A DNA stretch of 64,000 nt. Origin: Gammaproteobacteria bacterium. Lineage in GTDB: Bacteria; Pseudomonadota; Gammaproteobacteria; Steroidobacterales; Rariloculaceae. Both the position numbers and the translations under genes were made by a program. The notes below the pieces were generated by a model. The model saw only the letters and a program-made list of their open reading frames with translations, ran no database searches and was not told the DNA's origin. This document shows, one piece after another, positions 52,422 through 60,719 of the stretch. Where the stretch lies: the NCBI GenBank assembly GCA_036381015.1, contig DASVDR010000014.1, positions 1 through 64,000 on the forward strand. Direction: 5' to 3'. Position 1 is the first letter of the stretch; each line of letters begins with the position of its first letter.

Positions 52422-53078
52422 CTACACCGAATCGGGCGGACGTAACGTGCGCTGACTCGTGCGCTCCGCGCGCTTCTGATCCCGGAAGCTCGGCCGCGGC
52501 GCGCGCTCGACGCCCTGGGGGCCCACGACCCAGCTCAGCGGGCGTCTTTCGGTCCCGACGGCCGCTTGCAGCAACGTGAGCCCTTCGAGCAGCGCGTCCG
52601 GACGGGGCGGGCAGCCGGGCACATAGACGTCGACCGGCAAGAAGCTGTCGACGCCCTGCACGACGCTGTACACGTCGTACATGCCGCCGGAGTTTGCGCA
52701 CGAGCCCATCGAGATGACCCATCGCGGCTCCATCATCTGCTCATAGAGCCGCCGGATCACCGGCGCCATCTTCTTGAACACGGTGCCGGAGATCACGATC
52801 AAGTCCGACTCGCGGGGCGTTGCGCGAATCACTTCCGCGCCGAAGCGCGCGATGTCGAACTTGCTCGTGAACGACGTCGCCATCTCCACGTAGCAGCACG
52901 AGAGCCCGAAGTTGAACGGCCAGATCGAGTACTTGCGGGACCAGGCAGCGAGATCCTGCAACGTGCTGAGGAACACGTTGCGCTGCATGACCTCTTCGCT
53001 GACTGCCCGGTTTTCGTCCGCGGCTTGACGGCGCTCGCCATCCGTTCCGTCCGCAGCCCTCGTCAGCCACCAGCGCAT
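52422..53078 (-). CDS. nuoB: NADH-quinone oxidoreductase subunit B
   Basis: A 218-residue subunit carrying the terminal 4Fe-4S cluster N2. The ligands are in [14 protein letters not shown] (Cys pair), [15 protein letters not shown] and [35 protein letters not shown] is also family-typical. The ATG at 53078 starts two bases after the nuoA stop. It ends with an arginine-rich tail, a slight extension compared with E. coli. Confidence 0.95.
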   Translation of the reverse strand: MRWWLTRAADGTDGERRQAADENRAVSEEVMQRNVFLSTLQDLAAWSRKYSIWPFNFGLSCCYVEMATSFTSKFDIARFGAEVIRATPRESDLIVISGTVFKKMAPVIRRLYEQMMEPRWVISMGSCANSGGMYDVYSVVQGVDSFLPVDVYVPGCPPRPDALLEGLTLLQAAVGTERRPLSWVVGPQGVERAPRPSFRDQKRAERTSQRTLRPPDSV

Positions 53079-53080
53079 CG

Positions 53081-53551
53081 TCAATCGCCCCGGAACCTGG
53101 CGAGCGACTCGCGGCCCGCCGGTGTCAGCGTCGGTCCGAGGCGCGCGGCCGTCGGGAAGAGGCGTGAGCGCGAGGCCGGTCGGCGCCCGTGCGGGCCCCA
53201 GTCGAGCGCGCCGACACGCCACAAGTAGGCGAGCGCTGCGATCAGCACGACGATGAAGATCGCGATCTCGATGTACGCCGGCCAGCCGCCCTCCCGGGCG
53301 ATGACGGCCCACGTGATCACGAAGATCGCTTCGAGATCGAAGATCACGAACAGCACGGCCAAGACGTAGAACTGCGCATCGACGCGAAAACGCGCACGGT
53401 GCACCGGCACCATGCCCGACTCGAACGGATCGCCGGTCGCCCTCTCTCGATGGCGCTCGCCGAGCACGTGGGAGGCGCCGAGCACGAGGGCGACCAGCAC
53501 CAGAACGGCGGCCAAATAAAGACCCAGCGGCCACAGCGCTTCGTCGGGCAT
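53081..53551 (-). CDS. nuoA: NADH-quinone oxidoreductase subunit A
   Basis: A 156-residue membrane subunit and first gene of the nuo operon. Three helices are visible, with the conserved [20 protein letters not shown] loop and [20 protein letters not shown] carrying the conserved acidic residues of helix 2. The C-terminal tail is longer and more basic than in E. coli. The ribosome site is weak (AAGG about 15 bases upstream of ATG 53551). Confidence 0.95.
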   Translation of the reverse strand: MPDEALWPLGLYLAAVLVLVALVLGASHVLGERHRERATGDPFESGMVPVHRARFRVDAQFYVLAVLFVIFDLEAIFVITWAVIAREGGWPAYIEIAIFIVVLIAALAYLWRVGALDWGPHGRRPASRSRLFPTAARLGPTLTPAGRESLARFRGD

Positions 53552-53862
53552 CGGGGTGAGCCAGCCTTGGGGTATCGAGTCGCCGATGCAAGGATGGTGC
53601 CAGTGGGGTCGGCGCGAGAGGCCGGACGTATCCGGCGGGAGACAGGTGTTCTACGCGCCCGAGGCTCGCGTCTGATACCCGCGTGGGTGCGCTGGCGCGC
53701 CGCAGCAGCTGCAAAATTTGGAAAGATGCCGAGCAGAGCTTGGGGCGAAGCGGGGGAGAACGAAATCCTCCTGGGTCCGATAAGGGCCGGAGCCTCGGAG
53801 ATTTCACGATCGAGTCATTTAGTTGACAGAAATCCGCACGGATCCCGGTAGAAATAGAGCAG
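53552..53862. other. nuo upstream region without a recognisable gene
   Basis: These 311 bases separate the minus-strand nuo operon from a plus-strand small gene, so they must contain the nuo promoter. I do not see a convincing -35/-10 pair on the minus strand. On the plus strand TTGACA at 53823-53828 has its nearest A/T hexamer (TAGAAA, 53849) about 20 bases away, too far for a standard sigma-70 promoter. Confidence 0.5.
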
Positions 53863-54198
53863 GTGAACGACATGAAGCGACCATCGCGCCGCGACATCGG
53901 CCTGGAGCTCGTCGAGCGTGCCCTGTGGGAGCGCTGCCGGGAGCTGCGGAACCGGCTCGAATCCGGGAACTCGGTGTGCGTGGAGGACCGGGCGGCCGGG
54001 CTGCGGCGTCTCGAGCCGGCACCGGCTCCGCGCAACCCCTACGTGATCTGGCCGCCCGTGCCCGGCACGTGTCCAGACCCCTTCGACGCGCCCGCGCGCA
54101 GGCGGGCCGTCTTCGAGTCGCTGAACGCCCTGGCCAGTCTGCTTCAGGACTTGGACTGCCGTGAGCGCGGCGTGCCCCGCGCGGACCGCCTCTCCTGA
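53863..54198 (+). CDS. Small hypothetical protein (111 residues)
   Basis: An open frame starting with GTG at 53863 or ATG at 53872. The codons have strong G/C at third positions like the neighbours, which suggests real coding. The N-terminal half is a likely helix ([20 protein letters not shown]), followed by a proline-rich segment ([20 protein letters not shown]) and another helix ([16 protein letters not shown]). No family recognised. Its last 55 bases overlap the convergent gene at 54144. Confidence 0.5.
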   Translation: MNDMKRPSRRDIGLELVERALWERCRELRNRLESGNSVCVEDRAAGLRRLEPAPAPRNPYVIWPPVPGTCPDPFDAPARRRAVFESLNALASLLQDLDCRERGVPRADRLS

Positions 54199-54491
54199 CG
54201 CCGGCCCGGCCCGGCGCCCTTCGCCGGCGGCCCGCGGCCGGCCGGCTGCGCGGTGAGCAGGCGCTCCAGCGACGCGATCACCTCGGCTGCGCCTTCGATT
54301 TGCCCGTGCAGCCTTGCCCCGACGCAATGCTTCAAGACACGCGCGACATCGCGGTCGACGTCGACGTTCTGCCGCTCGAGCGCGGCCGTCGTCACGACGA
54401 TCTCGGCGTGCACGAGCTGAAGGTGCCGGTGCAGCGGCCTCAGCCGGTCGCGAACGAGCTGCACGAGCGCCACGGAATCCTTTCCGCTCAT
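54144..54491 (-). CDS. Small hypothetical helical protein (115 residues)
   Basis: Starting at ATG 54491 the protein begins MSGKDSVALVQLVRDRLRPL, followed by helical segments (HLQLVHAEIVVTTAALERQN, then VARVLKHCVGARLHGQIEGA) and a basic, Gly/Arg-rich tail that may be disordered. GC-rich third positions support coding. The 3' end overlaps the plus-strand gene at 53863-54198 by 55 bases in a tail-to-tail arrangement. No named domain; function unknown. Confidence 0.55.
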   Translation of the reverse strand: MSGKDSVALVQLVRDRLRPLHRHLQLVHAEIVVTTAALERQNVDVDRDVARVLKHCVGARLHGQIEGAAEVIASLERLLTAQPAGRGPPAKGAGPGRRQERRSARGTPRSRQSKS

Positions 54492-54712
54492 CGGTGCTTC
54501 CCGAGCTGTACGAAAAGACAGCTTACCGGCCGAGGAGAGGCCTGGCGCGTGTCGATTCGCGGCAAAGCGACCGGAAATCGGAGTGGACAATCGCAAAGAC
54601 TCGCTCGCCGCGGCGGCTTCCGCAGTGCACGACGCGAAACGCGTAACGGGCGGCAACGCCTTACTCTCGAAGCAAGTCGCTCGACGCCGCGGCCTGCACC
54701 CGCCGGCGCCGC

Positions 54713-54985
54713 TCAGCGTCTGCGCGCCGACGCTGCACGGGCGGCCATCAGTCGACGCACGACCGCGTCAGGCTCCACGTGCAGGGCGTCGCACAGCGCG
54801 AAGAGACTGACCAGCGACGGCTGACGCTGCCCTCGTTCGAGCAGCGACACGAACGTCTGATCGAGATCGCTTTCGAGCGCGAGCTGCGACTGAGAGAGGC
54901 CTCGTTCTTCGCGGAGCTCCTTCAGCAGTCGTCCGAACGCGGTCCTCAGCCAGTCGCCCTCTTCCATGCGGCGCAGCATGGGCAT
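54713..54985 (-). CDS. XRE-family (HTH_3) transcriptional regulator
   Basis: A 90-residue regulator consisting almost entirely of one lambda-repressor-like HTH: FGRLLKELREERGLSQSQLA, then ESDLDQTFVSLLERGQRQPS with the recognition helix, and LVSLFALCDALHVEPDAVV. It resembles small controller (C) proteins of restriction-modification systems, but no such genes are adjacent. ATG 54985 is chosen; a TTG at 55003 is an alternative. Its promoter overlaps a perfect 18-bp palindrome, pointing to autoregulation. The gene at 55087 is divergent across the same site. Confidence 0.88.
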   Translation of the reverse strand: MPMLRRMEEGDWLRTAFGRLLKELREERGLSQSQLALESDLDQTFVSLLERGQRQPSLVSLFALCDALHVEPDAVVRRLMAARAASARRR

Positions 54986-55000
54986 TGCGCCCGAGTCGAC

Positions 55001-55018
55001 CAAAGACTATAGTCTTTG
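55001..55018. promoter_or_regulatory. Perfect 18-bp palindromic operator of the XRE gene
   Basis: CAAAGACTATAGTCTTTG is fully symmetric. On the minus strand its TATAGT core lies about 25-30 bases ahead of the XRE ATG and reads as a -10 box, so bound repressor would block the promoter. It contains the GACT/AGTC arms known from controller-protein boxes. It is the likely operator for the XRE gene and perhaps for the divergent gene at 55087. Confidence 0.75.
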
Positions 55019-55086
55019 CTGCCGCGTCGATATCCGTGCTCGCGCCCGCGCCACACTCAGGAGGCCCTGCTGCCCGGGGAGATGCC

Positions 55087-55419
55087 ATGAGCCGAAAACG
55101 GCTGCGTTGCGGCGACCGTCGGCAGCTTCGCAGCGACCTGCAGGAGGTGCACCGCCTCCTCCTCGCTCTGGGGGGCGAGCGCAGCCGCGGCGCAATCGAA
55201 GCCGACGGTCGCGGCCGCCTTCGGAATGTGCAGGATGCGGGGCCGGGGGGCGCCCGGTTCCCCGCACGTTCAGTCCGCTGCGAGCCCGAGACGGCGGGCG
55301 CCGGCGATGATCTCCGCATCGCCATCCTTCGCGCGCTTCGCGAGCTCGCGGCCCTGCTCCGCGAGCTCGATGCGGCCGGTCCGGGCCGAGCGGGCGGCTC
55401 CTCGCACGGGCGCGCGTAG
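55087..55419 (+). CDS. Small hypothetical protein divergent from the XRE regulator
   Basis: A 110-residue basic protein from ATG 55087 with GGGGAG seven bases upstream. The first part (RQLRSDLQEVHRLLLALGGE) and the last part (DLRIAILRALRELAALLREL) are amphipathic helices separated by a Gly/Arg-rich linker. Third positions are GC-rich. No family recognised. It lies head to head with the XRE gene and the palindrome between them may control both. Confidence 0.5.
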   Translation: MSRKRLRCGDRRQLRSDLQEVHRLLLALGGERSRGAIEADGRGRLRNVQDAGPGGARFPARSVRCEPETAGAGDDLRIAILRALRELAALLRELDAAGPGRAGGSSHGRA

Positions 55420-55596
55420 CGGCTCGCGTCATCCCGTCCGCGGCATCCCGTTCGCTGAGCCCGGCCAACGCGCCCGGCAACACCGTGCAAATCGGCCGCG
55501 CTCCCGCCGCCGACGGCCATCCCGTCCGTCCTGCCCGCCGCGGGCTGATAGACTCTCGCCCGTTCGAGCCCTTCGAGACTGCGGCCCCGAGACAGG

Positions 55597-56703
55597 ATGG
55601 CGCTGAAGAGACCGAGATGGCCGGAAGGCCGCGTCGTCACGTTCGAGATCACGTCGCGAGTCCTCGCTGACAATCCGCTCGGCGATCCCCACGTGCGCCC
55701 GCTCGACGTCTGGCTGCCGCCCGGCTACGACGAGGGCCGCGGTCCCGGCCTCGGGAAGCGCTATCCGGTGCTCTACGACCTCGTCGGCTTCGCGGGCTCC
55801 GGCCGCTCGCATACGGGGTGGAAGAACTTCGAGGAAAACGTGCCCGAGCGCGCGGCGCGGCTCGTCGCGGAGCGTAAGATGGGGCCTTGCATCATCGCGT
55901 TCCCGGACTGCTTCACGGCGCTCGGCGGCAATCAGTACATCAACTCTCCCGCAGTCGGCCGCTACGCGGATTACCTCACGCGGGAGCTCGTCCCGTTCGT
56001 CGACCGCGAGCTCCGCACGCTCGCCGATCGGAGGCATCGAGGCTGCTTCGGCAAGTCGTCGGGCGGGTATGGCGCGATCATCCACGGCATGAAGTACGCA
56101 CGGTACTGGGGCGCCGTCGCGAGCCACTCGGGCGACGCCTATTTCGACTTCGTCTACGGCTGCGACTGGCCGAGCACGCTCGACGAGCTCGCGAAGTACC
56201 GCCAGAAGCCGCGTCGTGAAGGGCCCGTGGATGTCCTTGCGGAGGCGCCGGCCGCCGAGCCGGGCGTCGACGACGGACGCATTCGGCGCTTTCTCGAGGC
56301 CGTCTGGCGCAAGCCTCAGCCGACGAACGCCGAGGTGCACTGCCTGATGAACATCGCGATGGCCGCGACCTACGATCCGGACCCTGCCGATCCCCGTCGG
56401 ATCCGCGTGCCGTTCGATCTCGAGACCGGGGAGCTGATTCCGGAGCGGTGGCGCCGGTGGCTGAGGCACGATCCGATTCGCCTCGTCGGGCGGTACGCGG
56501 CGAATCTGAAGACGTTGCGCGGCATCTTCATCGATTGCGGCTGGCGGGATCAGTACCGCATTCATTACGGCTCGCGGATCCTGTCGAAGCGGCTGGCCGA
56601 GCACGGAATCGCGCATCGATACGAGGAGTTCGACGGCACGCACTCCGGGATCGACCACCGGATGGACCGCAGCCTGCCGTTTCTCTACAAGGCGCTGAAG
56701 TAG
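55597..56703 (+). CDS. Alpha/beta-hydrolase esterase (esterase D / IroE-like)
   Basis: A 368-residue putative esterase of the family including enterochelin esterases and S-formylglutathione hydrolase. VWLPPGYDEG and RYPVLYDLVGFAGSG are typical early motifs; the nucleophile elbow is GCFGKSSGGYGAIIHGM (Gly-x-Ser-x-Gly); an acid is likely in the later GIFIDCGWRDQYR strand, and EFDGTHSGIDHRM supplies the catalytic histidine. No signal peptide, so cytoplasmic. An insertion (about residues 195-260) follows the nucleophile. The ATG at 55597 has no strong ribosome site. Substrate unknown. Confidence 0.88.
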   Translation: MALKRPRWPEGRVVTFEITSRVLADNPLGDPHVRPLDVWLPPGYDEGRGPGLGKRYPVLYDLVGFAGSGRSHTGWKNFEENVPERAARLVAERKMGPCIIAFPDCFTALGGNQYINSPAVGRYADYLTRELVPFVDRELRTLADRRHRGCFGKSSGGYGAIIHGMKYARYWGAVASHSGDAYFDFVYGCDWPSTLDELAKYRQKPRREGPVDVLAEAPAAEPGVDDGRIRRFLEAVWRKPQPTNAEVHCLMNIAMAATYDPDPADPRRIRVPFDLETGELIPERWRRWLRHDPIRLVGRYAANLKTLRGIFIDCGWRDQYRIHYGSRILSKRLAEHGIAHRYEEFDGTHSGIDHRMDRSLPFLYKALK

Positions 56704-56716
56704 CTCCGCCGCCGGC

Positions 56717-56841
56717 TCACGCGCCGAAGCGCGACGCCCGCATCTCCCGGTCGCACTCGCGGCCGAGGCGCGCGACGACCTCTATCGCGCGCTCGACGTC
56801 TTCCTCGGCGGTCCGAAAGTTCACGATGCGTCGCCGCTTCA
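56717..56841 (-). pseudogene. C-terminal tail of a group II PLP decarboxylase
   Basis: About 40 minus-strand residues read LKRRRIVNFRTAEEDVERAI then EVVARLGRECDREMR. This matches the C-terminal strand and helix of pyridoxal-dependent group II decarboxylases (for example the NFRTTxxDV pattern). The catalytic domain is missing: directly upstream is the 3' end of the M16 gene, which the fragment overlaps by a few bases. It is a 3' remnant and cannot be functional. Confidence 0.6.
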
Positions 56842-58310
56842 GCGCGCAAACGCCTCTTCCACCGGCATCACCCGGATAGCGTCCGCGGCGATCGGCAGCG
56901 GATGGCGCTCGATCTCGCGATCCTCGCCGAGCACGTCGGGCGGCTTCGGCGTGGCATAACGGATCGGGCTCGGCGCGCCGTCCGCGAGGGCCTTCGCGAG
57001 CGCGTCGGCCGCGCCGGTCACGATCGCGATCTTCGCGCGATCCGCGCGCAAGTGCCGCGCGACCGCCATGTTCACGTCGTCGACGGTCAGCTCGTCCATC
57101 GTCCGCACGAAACGCTCGAGGTGGCCTTCGCCTTCGAGCCCGTAGAAGCGGTCGTCCATCGCATAGCCGAGCCGCCGCGACGTGGTCTCGGCGAAATGGC
57201 GCACGTACTTCGAGAGGAACGCGCGCGTCAGATCGAATTCCTCGCGCGTCATTCCACGAGTCACGAGCCGTTCGAGCTCCCGCAGCGCGGCGCGCAGCGC
57301 GAAGTGCGCGTGCTCGTTCGGGAGCGTCCGGATCCACACCTCGAACAGCTGGTGCCGGCGCGGCACGTTCACCGGCGGCATCGTGCGCTCGCCGCCCTCC
57401 GGAAAGGCCTCGATGTACGAGTAGTCGCCGTAGTTCAGCCCCCGCATCTCGCGGATCACCTGGAAAAGGTGGCTCGACTGGTTGCGGTGCTCGCCGAGCC
57501 AGGAGTTCGCGACGGCGAGGGCGTAGAAGTCGCGCTCCCCGCGCCGGACGCCGAGCGGGTAGCCGAAGCTGATCGACGCGTCCGCGCCCGGCTTGTCGAT
57601 CAGGAGCACCTCGAAGCGATCGACCGGCCGCGGCGAAACGACCGGCGGCGTCGCCGGCGCTCCGGGCGGGAGCTCGGCTTTCGTCTCGGCCATGCGCCGG
57701 ACGAGCGCGTCGTCGAATCCGCCGGCGAGCCCGATCGTCACGTTCGCCGCCGTGAAGCGGCGCCGATAAAGCGCGCGCACGTCGTCGAGCGTGACGTTGC
57801 GCAGGCCCGCGGCCGTGCCTTCGGGCGGATGCGCGTAGGGCGTGCCCTCGAAGACGAACGCGTGCAGCGCCGCCTTCGCGAGCTCCTCGTCCTGAGCGTA
57901 GCGCAGTGTGTTCTCGATGTCGTTCACGGCGTCGCTCCTGAGCCGCTCGAAGTCGCGCGCCGCGAACGCGGGCTTGAGATACGCGTCCGTCAGGAGCGGA
58001 ACGTAACGGTCGAGGTTGTCGCGGTGCGTGCGGCCCGTGAGGGTCGTCGTCTCCTTGTCCACGCGGACGGCGTAGCCGGACGCGAGCGGATAGAGCGCCT
58101 CGAGAATCTCGTCGAACGAGCGGTTCTCGGTGGCCGCCTCCGCGAGCATCAGGCCGGTGAGGTATGCGAGGCCCTCCTTGCCGGGCGGATCGTCCTGGGA
58201 GCCGACGCGGAACGAGATCGAGAACGACACGGTAGGCTCGGCCGGCACGGGCAGCAGCACGTCCACCCGAGGTGCACCCGGCGCTCCGCTTCGCTCGTGC
58301 GCGCTCGCGC

Positions 58311-58314
<4 letters not shown>
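56839..58314 (-). CDS. M16-family peptidase-like protein without active site
   Basis: A 491-residue member of the M16 (insulinase/PqqL) peptidase family that lacks catalytic residues: where the active partner has AHFFEHM, this one has AYLTGLM, losing both zinc histidines and the glutamate. Other family features remain, including RSDAVNDIENTLRYAQDEEL, GTPYAHPPEGTAAGLRNVTL and the C-terminal half with HLFQVIREMRGLNYGDYSYI. Pairs of one active and one inactive subunit commonly form heterodimers. It overlaps the upstream active gene by four bases. No signal peptide is obvious, so location is uncertain. Confidence 0.92.
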
Positions 58315-59576
<1,262 letters not shown>

Positions 59577-59636
59577 GTTCGCCTCTTCGATCGTGAAACG
59601 ATTACATCATAAGCCGGAGCCCGGGCGGGAAGTCTC

Positions 59637-60617
59637 ATGAACGCAGAGCTGCCTTACGCGCGACTCGGACCGGACCTGATCCTCGCGGCCGTCGAGAGCG
59701 TCGGCTGCGAGTGCGACGGCAGGATCATCGCGCTCGCAAGCTACGAGAACCGGGTCTATCAGCTCGGCTCGTCCGACGGGTTCATCGTCGCGAAGTTCTA
59801 TCGGCCGGATCGCTGGTCGGACGAGGCGATTCTCGAGGAGCATCGGTTCGCGCTCGAGCTGGCCGAGGCCGAGATCCCGGTCGTCCCGCCGATGGTGCTC
59901 GGCGGCGCGACGCTGCACGAGCACGAAGGGTACCGGTTCGCTGTCTTCGAGCGGCGGGGCGGGCGGTGGCCGGAGCTCGCGACGGCCGCCGAGCGCGGGC
60001 AGATGGGCCGCCTGATCGCCCGCATTCATGCGATCGGCGGCCGCGAGCGCTTCCGGCACCGTGCGTCGCTGTCGATCGAGGCGCTGGGCTGGCGCTCGGT
60101 CGAGACGCTCGAGCAAAGCGGCTTCATCCCGCCGCATCTGTCCGCGAGCTATCACGCGATCGCGGTCGACGTGCTCGAAGCCGTGGAGCGCCGGTTCGAG
60201 GCCGCCGGCGGCTATTCGGAGCTGCGGATCCACGGCGACTGCCACCCGGGCAACGTGCTCTGGACCGACGCGGGCCCTCATTTCGTCGATCTCGACGATT
60301 GCATGAACGGCCCGGCCGTGCAGGACTTGTGGCTGTTTCTGTCGGGCAGCCGCGACGAGATGACGGTTCAGCTCGCGGACCTCCTCGAGGGGTATCGGCA
60401 GTTCCGCGACTTCGACTATCGGGAGCTGCATCTGATCGAGGCCCTGAGGAGCCTCAGGATGATCCACTACAACGCCTGGATCGCGCGGCGGTGGCGCGAC
60501 CCCGCCTTTCCGCGCGCGTTCCCGTGGTTCACCGAGCCGAAGCACTGGGAAGAGCACGTGCTCGCGCTCCGCGAGCAGCGTGCTGCCGTCGACGAGCCGC
60601 CGCTCTTCGTCGGGTAG
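59637..60617 (+). CDS. srkA: SrkA/YihE-type stress response kinase
   Basis: A 326-residue aminoglycoside-phosphotransferase-fold Ser/Thr kinase. Evidence: ASYENRVYQLGSSDGFIVAK near the N-terminus (nucleotide loop and lysine), the catalytic loop LRIHGDCHPGNVLWTD and the metal-binding FVDLDDCMNGPAVQDLWLFL, then SLRMIHYNAWIARRW, all characteristic of SrkA, which protects E. coli from stress-induced death. It is divergent from the M16 pair. Length matches the family (328 in E. coli). The start ATG 59637 lies 60 bases from the M16 start. Confidence 0.93.
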   Translation: MNAELPYARLGPDLILAAVESVGCECDGRIIALASYENRVYQLGSSDGFIVAKFYRPDRWSDEAILEEHRFALELAEAEIPVVPPMVLGGATLHEHEGYRFAVFERRGGRWPELATAAERGQMGRLIARIHAIGGRERFRHRASLSIEALGWRSVETLEQSGFIPPHLSASYHAIAVDVLEAVERRFEAAGGYSELRIHGDCHPGNVLWTDAGPHFVDLDDCMNGPAVQDLWLFLSGSRDEMTVQLADLLEGYRQFRDFDYRELHLIEALRSLRMIHYNAWIARRWRDPAFPRAFPWFTEPKHWEEHVLALREQRAAVDEPPLFVG

Positions 60618-60625
60618 CCTGCACG

Positions 60626-60677
60626 TCCGGCACCGAATGCGCTAAACGCAGATCCGGCACCGAATGCACGGTGCCGG
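60626..60677. repeat. 15-bp direct repeat and hairpin upstream of the molybdoenzyme gene
   Basis: TCCGGCACCGAATGC occurs at 60626-60640 and 60653-60667, 27 bases apart. The second copy continues into a hairpin, CCGGCACC and GGTGCCGG around 60654-60677 (8-bp stem). It lies between srkA and the molybdoenzyme gene and could be a terminator for srkA or a repeat element. Confidence 0.65.
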
Positions 60678-60719
60678 CCGTCTCCGGTATCATCCGGGCA
60701 CTGCCCGAGGAGAGTCGCG

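Noticed and set aside
53823-53854. Plus-strand promoter with TTGACA
   Set aside because: The nearest -10-like hexamer is about 20 bases away, outside the usual 16-18 base spacing.
54713-55018. Restriction-modification system controlled by the XRE gene
   Set aside because: No methyltransferase or endonuclease gene lies beside it; only the regulator resembles controller proteins.
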